64,000 nucleotides of DNA from Rummeliibacillus stabekisii (GTDB lineage Bacteria; Bacillota; Bacilli; Bacillales_A; Planococcaceae). Shown piece after piece: positions 26,119-37,973 of the stretch (its first letter is position 1; each line of letters begins with the position of its first letter). The notes under the pieces were generated by a model. That model saw only the letters and a list, made by a program, of their open reading frames with translations, was not told the DNA's origin and did no database searches. A program made the position numbers and the translations under genes. The stretch spans positions 682,001-746,000 of the forward strand of contig NZ_BJVD01000001.1 in NCBI RefSeq assembly GCF_007988965.1, written 5' to 3'.

Positions 26119-29100
26119 CTAGAAGAGGGACAGCTGGTTGGCATCTGGCATTCCTTCTAAGCAGCCCAATTTATCCATATACTCAATCAATGTCTTGGAA
26201 ACACGACCTCGAATTTGTAAATCTTCTTTTGAAAGAAATTCACCATCTTCTCTTGCCTTGACAATAGCATATGCCACGTTATTCCCTAAGCCTGGAATCG
26301 CATTAAATGGCGGAATTAACGTCTGGCCTTCTATAACAAACTCCGTTGCCTTTGATTTGTATAAATCTACCTTCTGGAACGCCATACCTCTTTCGCACAT
26401 TTCAAGCGCTAGTTCTAAAACAGTCAACAAGTTTTTCTCTTTTGGAGAAGCATCCAAACCTTTGCTTTCGATTTCTTCAATGCGTGATTTTATCATTTGT
26501 GAACCATTGACCATAGCGATTAAATCGAAATCGTCTGCACGGACTGAGAAATATGCACAATAGTATACAATCGGAAAATGCACTTTAAAATAGGCAATTC
26601 TAACAGCCATTAATACATATGCGGCAGCATGCGCTTTAGGGAACATATATTTTATCTTTTTACATGAATCAATGTACCACTCCGGAACACTTTCTTTCCG
26701 CATTGCTGCTTCCATGTCTTCTGTTAGCCCTTTCCCTTTACGCACACTCTCCATAATTTTAAATGCTAACGATGGTTCTAGTCCTTGGTAAATTAAATAC
26801 ACCATGATGTCATCTCGGCAGCCGATTACTTCCGATAACACACAAGTACCATTTTCTATTAGCTCACTTGCATTTCCGAGCCATACATCTGTCCCGTGTG
26901 ATAACCCAGAAATTTGAACAAGCTCAGAGAACGTAGACGGTTTCGTTTCTTCTAACATTTGCCGTACAAATCTCGTACCAAACTCTGGAATGCCTAATGT
27001 ACCGGTTTTACAGTTAATTTGCTCGGGCGTAATGCCTAACGATTCTGGACCTGTAAATATTTTCATTACTTCAGGATCATCTGTCGGAATAGATTTGGGA
27101 TCAATTCCTGTTAAATCAAGTAGCATACGGATAACAGTCGGATCATCGTGTCCCAAAATATCCAGTTTCAGTATATTATCATGAATAGAGTGGAAATCAA
27201 AATGAGTTGTTTTCCATTCAGAATCTTGCGCATCAGCAGGATATTGGAATGGTGAAAAATCAAAGATATCCATATAGTTAGGTACGACTATAATGCCGCC
27301 TGGGTGTTGACCGGTTGTTCTTTTGACGCCTGTGCATCCTTGGACAAGCCGATCCACTTCTGCACCTCTAAAATTTAAATTGTTGTCTGATGCGTAGCCT
27401 TTTACATAGCCATAAGCCGTTTTCTCGGCAACTGTACCAATAGTTCCGGCACGATATGCATAATCTTCTCCAAACAATATTTTAGTATAGTTATGTGCCC
27501 GTGGTTGATAATGACCACTAAAGTTCAAGTCAATATCAGGCACCTTATCCCCTTTAAACCCAAGGAATGTTTCGAAAGGTATGTCGTGTCCATCCTTTTT
27601 ATAGGAAGTTCCGCACGACGGGCAATCTTTGTTCGGCAAGTCAAATCCTGAGCCAACAGAGCCATCGTTAAAGAATTCTGATTGCTTGCAGTTCGGGCAA
27701 ATATAGTGTGGAGGCAATGCATTTACTTCTGTAATCTCCATCATAGCCGCTACAAGCGAAGAGCCTACGGAGCCCCGGGAGCCCACTAAATAGCCATCAA
27801 TCAATGATTTTTTTACCAGCTTATGTGAGATTAAATAGATAACCGCAAAGCCATGGCCAATGATAGAACCTAATTCTTTTTCTAATCTGGCTTCAACTAT
27901 TTCCGGTAGCGTTTCACCATATATTTGATGAGCCATTTTATACGTCATTTCACGTACTGTCTGGTCAGCACCTTCAATTTTTGGTGTGTATAGCTCATCT
28001 TTAACTGGCACAACATCACCAATCATATTGGCGATTTTTTGGGAGTTGGTTACGACAATCTCTTTTGCCACATCTGCTCCCAAAAAAGCAAAGTCTTCTA
28101 GCATTTCATCTGTAGTTCTAAAATGAACTGCTGGCAATTTATAGCGATTTAGTGGGTTAGCTCCACCTTGAGAACGAACGAGCACTTGCCGGAAAATCGC
28201 ATCATTTTCAGTCAAATAATGAACGTTTCCTGTTACAACTACAGGTTTGCCTAATTTTTTACCGATTTTAACGATTTTTCGTATAATATCTTCTAAATTC
28301 CATTCATCTCGTATTAGCTCTGCTTCGATAAGCGGAGAATATACTCCTTTTGGATGGACTTCTAAATAGTCATAAAACTTCGCTACTTCCATCGCTTCTT
28401 CCATAGACTTTTGCATGACAGCTGTAAAAAACTCACCCTTATCGCAGGCACTACCTACTAGTAAACCTTTCCGCAACCGTTGAAGCGACGACCGTTTGAT
28501 TCGGGGTACACGATAAAATGTATTGACATGTGATTCGCTGACAAGTTTAAATAAATTTTTCAAACCGTCGTTATCAACAGCGAGGAGTGTACAATGTGTT
28601 GGACGTGCCCTTTTGTAAGAATCTCCTTCACCGATATATTTATTAAAATCATCATGATATGCGATACCTTTTGCATCTGCTTCTTTTAATAAATGAAGTA
28701 ATAGGTATCCCGTTGCTTCTGTATCATAAATAGCGCGGTGGTGCTGTGTTAATTCAATGCCGAATTTTTTACACAATGTATTTAAACGGTGGTTCTTAAG
28801 CTCCGGATGCAAGAAACGGGCCAGCTCTAATGTATCGATTACAGGGTGATGAAACTCATCAACACCCGCTTTCTTATAAGCTTCATATAAAAAGCCTATA
28901 TCAAAAGATGCATTATGTGCTACTACGATGGTGTCACCAATAAAAGCATGGAACTCTTTAATCATATCAGTCACTTCTGGAGCGTTTCTGACCATATCAT
29001 CCGTAATACCTGTTAACTCTATTGTTGTTGTTGACAGTGGATGATGAGGGTTCGCAAAGCTTTCAAACTTGTCTATTACTTCACCATTTCGGATTTTTAC

Positions 29101-30453
29101 GGCTGCCAGCTCAATGATAGTGTCATATGCTGCAGATAACCCAGTTGTTTCTACGTCAAAAACAACATAAGTGTCGTCTTCTAGTAGACGATGTTGTTCA
29201 TCATATGCTATAGGTACGCCATCATCCACTAAATTTGCCTCTAATCCATAGATAATCTTTATCCCATGTTTTTTTCCAGCATTATAGGCATCAGGGAAAG
29301 ATTGGACGATTGCATGATCTGTAATGGCAATCGCTTCATGCCCCCACTTTGCAGCTTGACCGACAAGAGCATCTACTGAAGATACTGCATCCATCTGACT
29401 CATTGGCGTATGTAGATGAAGCTCAACACGTTTTTCGCCTTCTTTTGCGTGATCCTTCTTCAAAACGGGTTTAATCTCTACCATATCCTGGGCCATGACA
29501 ATTAAATCTCTGACAAATGTATCGTTTTGCACAGAGCCGCGTACTTTTAGCCACATTCCTTTTTTTGCACATTGCATCAAGGCTGCATCTTCTTTATCGC
29601 GAGAGAACATCTTGACTAAGATAGAATCTGTGTAATCAGTCATTTTCAATGTAAGAAGTGATCGTCCACTTCTTAATTCTTTGACCTCCGCATCAAATAC
29701 ATATCCTTCGATTACTACACGCCGTTCTTCATCTTGTATCTGATGAATGTCCATAATCGGTTCATCGTGCTTAATAGGAACCCCTAGTTGGAATGGTCTA
29801 TCGGATAAATCCACTCCCTCAGGATTTTGCTGACGCTCTTTCTCACGTTTTTGCATATCCATAACAGCTTGCTTTGCAAAGGCTATCTCTTCTTGTTGCC
29901 GTTGTTCTAGGAACTGGCGTTGCTGTTCTGCCAAGTCCTCAGTCGATTCGACTAACTGAAAATCAACGGCCATATGAGGAAACCCATACTTTTTATAGGT
30001 CATGGATAATACATCTGCATATTTTGACTTCAATGTCATTAATTGAAACTCATGCTGACAATTGAGCATAATCTTCTGCCCATTCCATTCTGGGAGCTGC
30101 TTCGCAAGACCTTCACGAAGCGGAGGGGACATTTCGTCTATTTCTTCTACAATCATCAACCAATAATCAGAAATTAAATCTTGTGTTAACTGTTGGTTTG
30201 TTGCTTCAATTGTTATCTGAATATCTGCGATAGATGAAAAAGCTTGTTTTAAACGCATTTGGAAATCGCGTAGCAGTTGAAACGGCAATATATGCGGAAG
30301 CTTTATTGAAAAACGCCAAACTTTGTCTTTTTTATGCACAGTTAAGCGTTCTAGCTCAGCTGATTCAAAAAATGGCATAACCACATCTTCCGTCATATTG
30401 ATTTGTTGCAAGAGCAATTGAAATCTTTGTCTTGCATCCTGTTCGTTAGCCAT
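26119..30453 (-). CDS. polC: DNA polymerase III alpha subunit, PolC type
   Basis: Main replicative polymerase of low-GC Gram-positives, 1444 residues. In order: an N-terminal domain, an OB fold (about 235-330), a split PHP domain ([12 protein letters not shown]), the inserted DnaQ-like 3'-5' exonuclease ([20 protein letters not shown] near 425), a four-cysteine zinc motif (CPNCKQ ... CPSCG), and the catalytic palm with PDIDLNFSG. All expected acidic residues are present. I choose the second ATG (30453) for better spacing to AAGAGGTG; the first is one codon upstream. It lies between proS and the nusA operon. Confidence 0.97.
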   Translation of the reverse strand: MANEQDARQRFQLLLQQINMTEDVVMPFFESAELERLTVHKKDKVWRFSIKLPHILPFQLLRDFQMRLKQAFSSIADIQITIEATNQQLTQDLISDYWLMIVEEIDEMSPPLREGLAKQLPEWNGQKIMLNCQHEFQLMTLKSKYADVLSMTYKKYGFPHMAVDFQLVESTEDLAEQQRQFLEQRQQEEIAFAKQAVMDMQKREKERQQNPEGVDLSDRPFQLGVPIKHDEPIMDIHQIQDEERRVVIEGYVFDAEVKELRSGRSLLTLKMTDYTDSILVKMFSRDKEDAALMQCAKKGMWLKVRGSVQNDTFVRDLIVMAQDMVEIKPVLKKDHAKEGEKRVELHLHTPMSQMDAVSSVDALVGQAAKWGHEAIAITDHAIVQSFPDAYNAGKKHGIKIIYGLEANLVDDGVPIAYDEQHRLLEDDTYVVFDVETTGLSAAYDTIIELAAVKIRNGEVIDKFESFANPHHPLSTTTIELTGITDDMVRNAPEVTDMIKEFHAFIGDTIVVAHNASFDIGFLYEAYKKAGVDEFHHPVIDTLELARFLHPELKNHRLNTLCKKFGIELTQHHRAIYDTEATGYLLLHLLKEADAKGIAYHDDFNKYIGEGDSYKRARPTHCTLLAVDNDGLKNLFKLVSESHVNTFYRVPRIKRSSLQRLRKGLLVGSACDKGEFFTAVMQKSMEEAMEVAKFYDYLEVHPKGVYSPLIEAELIRDEWNLEDIIRKIVKIGKKLGKPVVVTGNVHYLTENDAIFRQVLVRSQGGANPLNRYKLPAVHFRTTDEMLEDFAFLGADVAKEIVVTNSQKIANMIGDVVPVKDELYTPKIEGADQTVREMTYKMAHQIYGETLPEIVEARLEKELGSIIGHGFAVIYLISHKLVKKSLIDGYLVGSRGSVGSSLVAAMMEITEVNALPPHYICPNCKQSEFFNDGSVGSGFDLPNKDCPSCGTSYKKDGHDIPFETFLGFKGDKVPDIDLNFSGHYQPRAHNYTKILFGEDYAYRAGTIGTVAEKTAYGYVKGYASDNNLNFRGAEVDRLVQGCTGVKRTTGQHPGGIIVVPNYMDIFDFSPFQYPADAQDSEWKTTHFDFHSIHDNILKLDILGHDDPTVIRMLLDLTGIDPKSIPTDDPEVMKIFTGPESLGITPEQINCKTGTLGIPEFGTRFVRQMLEETKPSTFSELVQISGLSHGTDVWLGNASELIENGTCVLSEVIGCRDDIMVYLIYQGLEPSLAFKIMESVRKGKGLTEDMEAAMRKESVPEWYIDSCKKIKYMFPKAHAAAYVLMAVRIAYFKVHFPIVYYCAYFSVRADDFDLIAMVNGSQMIKSRIEEIESKGLDASPKEKNLLTVLELALEMCERGMAFQKVDLYKSKATEFVIEGQTLIPPFNAIPGLGNNVAYAIVKAREDGEFLSKEDLQIRGRVSKTLIEYMDKLGCLEGMPDANQLSLF

Positions 30454-30495
30454 CATTTCACCTCTTTGTTAAATTTTATTAACACTCTTTGAAAC

Positions 30496-30525
30496 AAAGA
30501 AAAGAAAGTACAAATTGTACTTTCT
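30496..30525 (-). terminator. Intrinsic terminator after proS
   Basis: Eleven-base-pair stem (AGAAAGTACAA with TTGTACTTTCT) with a very small loop, followed by TTTCTTTG on the minus strand, 25 bases after the proS stop. Confidence 0.8.
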
Positions 30526-30549
30526 CCCTAAAACGCAAGTCACATACTA

Positions 30550-32256
30550 CTATTCGGCATGAAAGAAGTTGTTCAAACGATCCACCAATTCTTCTTTTGC
30601 CCATTCAAACGTTTCACCAGATTGGCGGAATTTCACTTCAACGATACCCTCAGAAGCTTTTTTGCCTACTGTGACACGCACAGGCAAGCCAATTAAATCC
30701 GCATCCGCAAATTTAACGCCAGCTCGTTCTTTTCGGTCGTCATATAATACATCATAACGATAAGAACGAAGCAATTTATAAAGATCATCTGTCAATGTTT
30801 TTTGCGCTTCATCTTTTTCATTAACTGAGATGAGATGAATATCATATGGCGCAATTTGTTTCGGCCACATAAAGCCATAGTTATCTTGGAATTGCTCTGC
30901 AACTGCTGCTAGTAATCTAGAAACACCGATTCCATAACACCCCATGATAAATGGTTGCTTACGTCCATTCTCGTCTAAGAAGCCTGCATTCATTGCATCA
31001 CTGTATTTTGTACCTAATTTAAAGACATGACCTACTTCAATACCTTCAGCAAATTTGATTGTTCCTTGTCCATCAGGTGTAGGGTCACCTACTTGGATAA
31101 ACCGGATATCCTCAAAATGGTCAATAGCAAAATCTCTTCCTGGGTTTACATTTTTGTAGTGGAAGCCGTCTTCGTTTGCACCACAAACACCATTGCGAAT
31201 TGATTTAATTCCATGGTCGGCTATTACTTTCACGTTGACCGGCAGTTTAACAGGTCCAAGTGATCCCACATGACAATTTAATAATTCAAATACAGCTTGT
31301 TCCTCAGCAAGTTCCACTGACTCTGCATTTAGTGCATGTTTTAATTTTATTTCATTAATCTCATGGTCTCCACGAGAAAGAACCACTATTAATTCATCAT
31401 CAACATTAAAAACAAGTGTTTTAATACATTGCTCCTGAGAAACTTCTAAATAGTTTGCTACTTCTTCTATTGTTCTTTGATCTGGCGTTTCCACTTTTTC
31501 CAGTGTACCCATCTCTTCATCTGAATGCGTGTATTCAACATTCACTTCTGCCATTTCTATATTTGCCGCGTAATCAGTTTCATCTGAATATGCGATCGTA
31601 TCTTCTCCTATTTCAGACAGCACCATAAATTCATGTGTGTCCGTGCCACCAATTGATCCGGAGTCAGCTATTACAGCACGGAAATTCAATCCTAAACGAG
31701 TAAAAATGTTTGTATAAGCTTTCACCATATCCTGGTAGGTTTCATCAAGGCTTTCATTAGTTGAATGGAAGGAGTATGCATCCTTCATGATAAATTCTCG
31801 ACCGCGTAGTAATCCAAAACGTGGGCGCTTTTCATCCCGGAATTTTGTTTGAATTTGATATAAAGTCAAAGGCAGCTTTTTATAAGAATTTATTTCATCA
31901 CGTACTAATGAAGTAATTACCTCTTCATGTGTTGGCCCTAAAGCGAAAGGTCGTTCGTGACGATCAGTTAAACGCATAAGCTCTGGTCCATAAGCATCCC
32001 AGCGGCCGGATTCTTGCCATAACTCAGCTTGTTGCAAGGATGGCAATAACAATTCAACAGCGCCAGCTTCATTCATTTCTTCACGAACTATTTCTTCTAT
32101 TTTTTGCAACACTTTAAAACCTAGTGGCAGATATGAATATACTCCACTCGCATGTTGACGGATAAAACCCGCACGTAATAAGAGCTGATGCGACAAGGCG
32201 TCAGCATCAGCAGGTATTTCGCGCAAAGTTGGTATAAATGTTTTACTTTGTTTCAT
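30550..32256 (-). CDS. proS: Prolyl-tRNA synthetase, bacterial type
   Basis: Charges tRNA-Pro and edits misacylated Ala-tRNA. The 568-residue class II enzyme has motif 2 ([19 protein letters not shown]), a motif 3 region ([16 protein letters not shown]), the inserted editing domain between them (about 225-410) and a C-terminal anticodon-binding domain. The length is normal for the bacterial type. It follows rseP by 61 bases with no T-box-like leader. Confidence 0.96.
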   Translation of the reverse strand: MKQSKTFIPTLREIPADADALSHQLLLRAGFIRQHASGVYSYLPLGFKVLQKIEEIVREEMNEAGAVELLLPSLQQAELWQESGRWDAYGPELMRLTDRHERPFALGPTHEEVITSLVRDEINSYKKLPLTLYQIQTKFRDEKRPRFGLLRGREFIMKDAYSFHSTNESLDETYQDMVKAYTNIFTRLGLNFRAVIADSGSIGGTDTHEFMVLSEIGEDTIAYSDETDYAANIEMAEVNVEYTHSDEEMGTLEKVETPDQRTIEEVANYLEVSQEQCIKTLVFNVDDELIVVLSRGDHEINEIKLKHALNAESVELAEEQAVFELLNCHVGSLGPVKLPVNVKVIADHGIKSIRNGVCGANEDGFHYKNVNPGRDFAIDHFEDIRFIQVGDPTPDGQGTIKFAEGIEVGHVFKLGTKYSDAMNAGFLDENGRKQPFIMGCYGIGVSRLLAAVAEQFQDNYGFMWPKQIAPYDIHLISVNEKDEAQKTLTDDLYKLLRSYRYDVLYDDRKERAGVKFADADLIGLPVRVTVGKKASEGIVEVKFRQSGETFEWAKEELVDRLNNFFHAE

Positions 32257-32317
32257 GATTTAACCTCACTTTGAGCTCTGTTTAATTGTCTATTATATCG
32301 AAACTCTATTTAATACG

Positions 32318-33577
32318 CTAAAAGAAAAAGCGTTGAATATCATTCCAAGTTACAGCAATCATAAGAATCATTAATAAAACGATCCCTACGAAATGAACCA
32401 TGCCCTCTTTTTGACGATCGACAGGTTTGCCACGTAATGCTTCAAATCCGAAGAATAGTAAGCGTCCTCCATCTAGAGCAGGTAGTGGAAGCAAGTTCAT
32501 AATTCCTAAGTTAATACTTAATACTGCAGCCCAATTCATAATATTGACAACACCATATTTAGCCACTTCTTCAGTTGCCTTATAGATACCGACAGGGCCT
32601 GACAAGGCATCAATCGTAAAACCGCCAGTTATTAAGGCGCCTAGTATCGTAAATATTTTGATAATCCAGTGGTAGGTCTCAGTGAATCCGAACAATAATG
32701 CTTTGACTGGATTCTTTTCGACAGGGCTTTGATATTGTACCCCAATTTGACCGATTGACTGTCCTTCAATATCTTTCTTTTCTGGCGTCACTGTAAGAGT
32801 TTTATGAGAATCCCCACGTGTTACATCCAACGTTAGATCCTTCTTTGGATTTTTTTGGATGGCATCTGAAAGTTCTTGCCATGAATCAATTGATTTGCCA
32901 TCAATGGATGTCACAACATCTCCCTTTTGCATCCCTGCTACAGCTGCTGGGCTGTCTTTTACAACACCCGCTATTACAGGTTCATACGTCGGTACACCTG
33001 TAATAAAAGCAATAATGATAAAAATGAAAACAGATAAAATAAAATTAAACAACGGACCTGCAAAAATAGTCATCGCACGTTTGCCGACCGATTTTGAATT
33101 AAACTGGCGGTCGTATGGAGCAATGATCAGCTCGCTGCCATTTTCTTCAATTACTGCATTTCGGGCAATATGGTAACGGACAAGTTTTTCATCTTCGTCA
33201 TAACCTTCTACCCATAATTCTTTTTGAAGGTCTGCCTTTTCTACTTCTAAAAAGAGCATGTCCGGCAATTGTTTGTTTTGATTTAAAACGATTTTAGTTA
33301 CTTCGTTTTGATTGTTTAGAAGCATTCCAATACGATAACCTGGTTGCAATTCAATGACATCTGCATCGTCTCCCGCCATACGGACATAACCACCCATTGG
33401 CAATAGACGAACAGTATATAATGTCTCGCCTTTATTGATCCCTATTATTTTAGGACCAAAACCAATTGCAAACTCACGCACTAATATGCCTGAACGCTTT
33501 GCGAAGATGAAATGACCAAGTTCATGGAAAAACACGATGGAACCGAATACCACAATAAATGCAATGATTGATTGCAT
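32318..33577 (-). CDS. rseP: Site-2 intramembrane metalloprotease RseP
   Basis: Cleaves membrane-bound substrates such as anti-sigma factors and remnant signal peptides (RasP/YluC in B. subtilis). The 419-residue protein has the zinc motif HELGH at residues 18-22, a PDZ domain near 205-275 (VVKDSPAAVAGMQKGDVV), and the second metal-binding motif in LPLPALDGGRLLFF. Four membrane segments are visible. It has its normal position between dxr and proS. Confidence 0.95.
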   Translation of the reverse strand: MQSIIAFIVVFGSIVFFHELGHFIFAKRSGILVREFAIGFGPKIIGINKGETLYTVRLLPMGGYVRMAGDDADVIELQPGYRIGMLLNNQNEVTKIVLNQNKQLPDMLFLEVEKADLQKELWVEGYDEDEKLVRYHIARNAVIEENGSELIIAPYDRQFNSKSVGKRAMTIFAGPLFNFILSVFIFIIIAFITGVPTYEPVIAGVVKDSPAAVAGMQKGDVVTSIDGKSIDSWQELSDAIQKNPKKDLTLDVTRGDSHKTLTVTPEKKDIEGQSIGQIGVQYQSPVEKNPVKALLFGFTETYHWIIKIFTILGALITGGFTIDALSGPVGIYKATEEVAKYGVVNIMNWAAVLSINLGIMNLLPLPALDGGRLLFFGFEALRGKPVDRQKEGMVHFVGIVLLMILMIAVTWNDIQRFFF

Positions 33578-33615
33578 GTAATCCCACCTTTTTATGCATT
33601 ATAAAATTACTATTG

Positions 33616-34761
33616 CTATTTTAGCATGGTTTGAATCGTTTTTCTCGTTTCTTTATCTACTTGTAAAATAGTTTCTAAATCTGGGTTGCTAATATTCTCA
33701 TGTTGGTTCATCATTCTGTCGATGATGTCTTCTATTTCAAGAAACTTGATCTTTCCTTGTAAGAAGGCACCTACTGCTGCTTCGTTCGCAGCGTTCATAA
33801 CTGTTAAAATAGAGCCTCCCATCCGACCTGCTTGATAAGCAAAATCAAGGCAGCGGAAACGCTTTAAGTCAACATTTTCAAAGTGCAGTTGAGAGATTTT
33901 CGCTAAATCCAGTCTTTCTGCATTAGAGCGCGGCAACCTATCTGGATAACTTAAAGCATATTGGATTGGTGTACGCATGTCCGGTGTACCTAACTGTGCC
34001 ATCACACTTGTATCATGATATTCAACCATCGAGTGAATAATGCTTTCTCGATGGATTAATACGTCAATTTTATCGTATGGCATATCATACAACACCGCTG
34101 CTTCAATGACTTCCAAACCTTTATTCATCAATGTAGCAGAATCAATTGTAATTTTTGCTCCCATAGACCAATTTGGATGATTTAGAGCTTCTTTAACTGT
34201 AACATTCTCCAATTCATCACGTGTTTGATCTCTAAAACTACCGCCAGAAGCCGTTAAGATAAGTCTTGAGACAGTTTTTGGATTTTCACCCTGCATTGAT
34301 TGCCAAAGTGCTGAGTGCTCACTATCTACAGGCAAAATCGGTGCACCGTATTTCTTAGCTTCACTCATGACCAAATGTCCCGCTGTGACAAGTGTCTCTT
34401 TATTCGCAATTGCAATCATTTTTCTTTGCTGGATCGCTGCCAAAGTAGCTTCTAGTCCAATACTGCCTAAGACAGCATTCAATAGTATATCGCTGTCAGT
34501 ATATGTAGCTACATCTATTAACCCTTGAGCACCATACGTGAATTCTGAGTCTGGAAATTCTTTTGCAAGTTTTTGTGCATCCGCCTCTAGTTGAACAGAT
34601 ACCAACTTAGGCTTAAACTCTTTTATTATTTCCTTTGTAAGCTCAATATTTTTACCAGCAGCAAAAGCTACAATTGAAAATTGATCAGGATGTTCCCTCA
34701 CAATGTCTAATGTTTGTAATCCAATTGAGCCTGTTGCGCCTAATAAACTGATACGTTTCAT
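33616..34761 (-). CDS. dxr: 1-deoxy-D-xylulose-5-phosphate reductoisomerase
   Basis: Second step of the MEP isoprenoid pathway, converting DXP to MEP with NADPH. The 381-residue protein begins with the Rossmann motif [39 protein letters not shown] and the flexible-loop region with [24 protein letters not shown] are intact. It is followed by rseP after 38 bases. Confidence 0.96.
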   Translation of the reverse strand: MKRISLLGATGSIGLQTLDIVREHPDQFSIVAFAAGKNIELTKEIIKEFKPKLVSVQLEADAQKLAKEFPDSEFTYGAQGLIDVATYTDSDILLNAVLGSIGLEATLAAIQQRKMIAIANKETLVTAGHLVMSEAKKYGAPILPVDSEHSALWQSMQGENPKTVSRLILTASGGSFRDQTRDELENVTVKEALNHPNWSMGAKITIDSATLMNKGLEVIEAAVLYDMPYDKIDVLIHRESIIHSMVEYHDTSVMAQLGTPDMRTPIQYALSYPDRLPRSNAERLDLAKISQLHFENVDLKRFRCLDFAYQAGRMGGSILTVMNAANEAAVGAFLQGKIKFLEIEDIIDRMMNQHENISNPDLETILQVDKETRKTIQTMLK

Positions 34762-34774
34762 CTACTAATCACCC

Positions 34775-35569
34775 TTAACCAATAAAGTGTAAAAAATAAA
34801 GCAGTGGCAAAACAAATAAGATACTATCAAAACGATCCAAAATGCCACCGTGTCCAGGAAGGATTTTACCGGAATCCTTCACGTCATAATGCCGTTTAAT
34901 AGCAGATTCTACCAAATCCCCTAACTGGCCAAATATGGACGCAACAATGGAAATAAGTATAATTGTGACATATGAATAATCTAGCTTTACAATTGCCTGG
35001 AATATTAAAGCTGCAATGACTGCAACCACAATGCCACCCAAAAAGCCTTCAACAGTCTTATTCGGTGAAATTTCCGGCCATAATTTACGTTTGCCTAATT
35101 TTCTTCCGACAAAATAGGCGCCAGAATCCGTTGTCCACACGATGACCAATGCATAAACAACAAATGCCAATCCTTCCACCCTTGCAGTAATGAAGTAATG
35201 AAAGCCAATTCCTACATACAGTGCACTGATTACCAAGAATCCTACATCATCAAAGGTAAAACTATTTTTTACAAAGACAGTATAAATCAGCAATAGAATT
35301 GCTGCTATAAACATGTATTCCATTTGCGAAAAAGAAGTAGCTTCTTGTAGTTGTAAGCTCCATTGTTTCGGCATTAATACTACAAATAGTAGCAGTAACG
35401 TAATAATTCCGGGAACTGACAGTAAAGCTATTCCTCTCATTTTTAAAACTTCATATAATCCAATCGCTGCCATCACATACACTAATAGTGTGAACGGCAA
35501 ATTTCCGTATACCACGAATGGAATAAATAAAAGCGCAGCAATAATTGCTGTGATAATCCGCTGTTTCAA
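34775..35569 (-). CDS. cdsA: Phosphatidate cytidylyltransferase
   Basis: Makes CDP-diacylglycerol, the precursor of phosphatidylglycerol, phosphatidylethanolamine and cardiolipin. The 264-residue integral membrane protein has about seven or eight hydrophobic segments and the CDP-DAG synthase signature near the C-terminus (GQLGDLVESAIKRHYDVKDSGKILPGHGG, starting near residue 213). It starts six bases after uppS and is followed closely by dxr. Confidence 0.95.
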   Translation of the reverse strand: MKQRIITAIIAALLFIPFVVYGNLPFTLLVYVMAAIGLYEVLKMRGIALLSVPGIITLLLLFVVLMPKQWSLQLQEATSFSQMEYMFIAAILLLIYTVFVKNSFTFDDVGFLVISALYVGIGFHYFITARVEGLAFVVYALVIVWTTDSGAYFVGRKLGKRKLWPEISPNKTVEGFLGGIVVAVIAALIFQAIVKLDYSYVTIILISIVASIFGQLGDLVESAIKRHYDVKDSGKILPGHGGILDRFDSILFVLPLLYFLHFIG

Positions 35570-35575
35570 CTTTCA

Positions 35576-36361
35576 TTATTCTCCTTTCAATCCCCCGTAA
35601 CGGCGATTGCGTTTTTGGTAATCAATTATTGCACTGTACAAATGCTCCGCTTTAAACTCTGGCCAGTGTATATCAGAAAAAAAGAACTCCGTATATGCGA
35701 GTTGCCATAATAAAAAGTTACTTACTCGGTATTCACCGCTTGTTCGTATTAGTAAATCTGGATCCCCAATACTTGACGTCATTAATTGTTCAGAAATTGT
35801 TTCTTCAGTTATTGATGACATGTTAAGTTCACCTTGCTGTACAAGGCTCGCGATCTTTTGTACTGCAAGAACCATTTCTCTGCGGCTACCATAATTAAAT
35901 GCAAAATTAAGCACCATGCCTGTATTATCTTTCGTTTTATCCATTGCATTTTGCACAGCTCGACTTGTATGCGAAGGCAACCCATCCATTTCGCCAATCA
36001 TTTCGACCCGAATATTTAACTCCATTAACTCGGGCAGGAAGTCAGCCAAAAATTCTTCCGGTAAACGCATTAAGAAATCTACCTCAGTTGATGGTCTTTT
36101 CCAATTCTCTGTAGAAAAAGCATATAGTGTAATCGCTCCAACCCCAATGGCGTTCGCAGCTTTTGTAATCACACGTACATTATGCATGCCTTCACGATGC
36201 CCGATAAAGCGTGGTAAAGCTCGGCTTTTTGCCCAGCGACCATTACCATCCATTATAATCGCGATATGCTTTGGCACCTCTTGCATTTGAATCAGTTCCA
36301 TTTGCGCTTGCAATGACAGGTCTTTTTTTTCAGTTTTCTTCCATCCGAATTTATCTAACAT
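35576..36361 (-). CDS. uppS: Undecaprenyl diphosphate synthase
   Basis: Cis-prenyltransferase that makes the C55 carrier for cell wall synthesis. The 261-residue protein shows IAIIMDGNGRWAKSRALPRFIGHREG with the catalytic Asp38, then YAFSTENWKRP and the C-terminal DPDLLIRTSGEYRVSNFLLWQ. The ATG has GGAGG upstream. A terminator and an extended -10 promoter precede it, so it may start its own uppS-cdsA-dxr-rseP transcript. Confidence 0.96.
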   Translation of the reverse strand: MLDKFGWKKTEKKDLSLQAQMELIQMQEVPKHIAIIMDGNGRWAKSRALPRFIGHREGMHNVRVITKAANAIGVGAITLYAFSTENWKRPSTEVDFLMRLPEEFLADFLPELMELNIRVEMIGEMDGLPSHTSRAVQNAMDKTKDNTGMVLNFAFNYGSRREMVLAVQKIASLVQQGELNMSSITEETISEQLMTSSIGDPDLLIRTSGEYRVSNFLLWQLAYTEFFFSDIHWPEFKAEHLYSAIIDYQKRNRRYGGLKGE

Positions 36362-36406
36362 TTAGAATCCTCCACTAACTTACAAATCGGAACGTATACT
36401 TCCTCT

Positions 36407-36415
36407 ATCATACCA
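36407..36415 (-). promoter_or_regulatory. Extended -10 promoter of uppS
   Basis: TGGTATGAT on the minus strand, about 45 bases before the uppS ATG. No -35 match at the right distance. It lies in the 243-base frr-uppS gap; the remainder of the gap beyond the frr terminator shows no gene. Confidence 0.4.
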
Positions 36416-36551
36416 AAAATAACAATTAATTTCCTTAATCTAAACAAAAAAGATGCTTAGCCTAAAACTTAGAGCCAATCTAAATGGATAGGTATTAGGG
36501 AAAGCTATGTATCAACTTAAATGCGCTTTCTTCATAAGGTGCATGTAAAAC

Positions 36552-36582
36552 AAAAAAGACGTCCCTGAGTTATAGGACGCCT
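36552..36582 (-). terminator. Intrinsic terminator after frr
   Basis: Eight-base-pair stem with one G-U pair (AGGCGTCC with GGACGTCT) followed by six T on the minus strand, 23 bases after the frr stop. Confidence 0.88.
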
Positions 36583-36604
36583 TGAAAAAGACAAGGTTCT
36601 ATGA

Positions 36605-37162
36605 TTAAACGGATAGGATTTCGCTTTCTTTTTCTTTAGCGATTTGATCTACTTTTTCAATGTTGGCATCAGTCAATTTTTGGATATCTTCAGAATATCC
36701 ACGCAAATCGTCTTCAGTAATTTCGCCGTTTTTTTCTAGTTTTTTGCAATCATCGTTTGCGTCGCGGCGTACATTACGAATAGCAACTTTTGCATCTTCG
36801 CCTTCTTTTTTCACTAGTTTCACAAGATCTTTACGGCGTTCCTCTGTTAAAGCAGGAATTGAAAGACGGATGACGTTACCATCGTTAGTTGGTGTAATGC
36901 CGATGTCAGACTTCAATAAAGCTTTTTCAATTTCACCTAGTACAGATTTATCGTATGGTTGGATTACTAGAAGACGTGCTTCTGGCACAGAGACGCCAGC
37001 AAGCTGATTAATAGGTGTTGGAGCACCGTAGTATTCCACATTTACATGGTCTAGTAAAGAAGCATTTGCACGGCCTGCACGAATTGTTGCTAGTGCGCGG
37101 CTAAATGCTTGTATTGCTTTGTCCATTCTCTCTTCAGCTTTCGCCAAAACTTCCTTCGACAT
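36605..37162 (-). CDS. frr: Ribosome recycling factor
   Basis: Splits post-termination ribosomes with EF-G. It has the full family length of 185 residues. It shows [22 protein letters not shown] and the C-terminal [19 protein letters not shown]. The ATG overlaps the pyrH stop by one base (TAATG), implying coupled translation. Confidence 0.96.
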   Translation of the reverse strand: MSKEVLAKAEERMDKAIQAFSRALATIRAGRANASLLDHVNVEYYGAPTPINQLAGVSVPEARLLVIQPYDKSVLGEIEKALLKSDIGITPTNDGNVIRLSIPALTEERRKDLVKLVKKEGEDAKVAIRNVRRDANDDCKKLEKNGEITEDDLRGYSEDIQKLTDANIEKVDQIAKEKESEILSV

Positions 37163-37881
37163 TATGGGTTCCTCCTCACGATTGTTCCAATGTTTTCTCC
37201 CAACACAGCGCGCTTAATATTACCGTTTTCAGTAATAGAGAACACAATAAGTGGGATATCATTATCCATACAAAGAGTGGATGCTGTTGAATCCATTACT
37301 TGTAGTCCTTGCTGAATAACTTCTAAGTATGTTAGTTGTTCATATTTCACTGCTTCTGTATCTATTCTTGGATCTGCAGAGTATACGCCATCTACATTAT
37401 TTTTAGCCATTAAAATGACATCTGCATTAATCTCAGCTGCACGTAAAGCTGCAGTAGTATCAGTAGAGAAATAAGGATTTCCTGTTCCTGCTGCAAAAAT
37501 GACAACACGTTTCTTTTCTAAATGGCGAACTGCTTTTCTGCGAATATAAGGTTCAGCAACTTGCGTCATAACAATTGATGATTGCACGCGAGTAGGTACA
37601 TCTAGATTTTCAAGTGAATCTTGTAATGCTAAAGCATTCATTACAGTGGCCAACATGCCCATATAATCAGCATTTGCCCGTTCCATGCCCATTTCAGCAC
37701 CAATTTTGCCTCTCCAAATATTTCCGCCACCTACTACTAATGCTACTTCTACTCCAAGCTCTACTACATCTTTCACTTGCTCTGCAACTGATTTGACGAT
37801 TTTAGGAGATAAGCCAAACCCTTCTTCTCCGGCAAGGGCTTCTCCGCTAAGCTTAATGACTACTCTTTTGTACTGCTGCAT
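37162..37881 (-). CDS. pyrH: UMP kinase
   Basis: Phosphorylates UMP to UDP; member of the amino acid kinase family. The 239-residue protein begins [23 protein letters not shown] and contains [11 protein letters not shown] and [21 protein letters not shown] choose the ATG at 37881, 11 bases after GGAGG; the frame open to 37902 starts before that site. It is separated from tsf by a terminator-like hairpin and coupled to frr. Confidence 0.95.
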   Translation of the reverse strand: MQQYKRVVIKLSGEALAGEEGFGLSPKIVKSVAEQVKDVVELGVEVALVVGGGNIWRGKIGAEMGMERANADYMGMLATVMNALALQDSLENLDVPTRVQSSIVMTQVAEPYIRRKAVRHLEKKRVVIFAAGTGNPYFSTDTTAALRAAEINADVILMAKNNVDGVYSADPRIDTEAVKYEQLTYLEVIQQGLQVMDSTASTLCMDNDIPLIVFSITENGNIKRAVLGENIGTIVRRNP

Positions 37882-37912
37882 ACTCTTTGGAACCTCCATC
37901 ATGCTTTTTCTT

Positions 37913-37946
37913 GAAAAAGAGGGAACACGAAAAAGATGTGCTCCCT
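37913..37946 (-). terminator. Hairpin terminator between tsf and pyrH
   Basis: Nine-base-pair stem with one G-U pair (AGGGAGCAC with GTGTTCCCT, 9-base loop) followed by CTTTTTC on the minus strand, 27 bases after the tsf stop. No promoter is evident between it and pyrH, so partial read-through is expected. Confidence 0.75.
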
Positions 37947-37973
37947 ACTTTTTTTGCTATTCATACGAATATA

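Noticed and set aside
32290-32345. ACGCT/AGCGT inverted repeat at the end of rseP as a terminator
   Set aside because: Five pairs only, overlapping the coding end, with the T run in the loop rather than after the stem.
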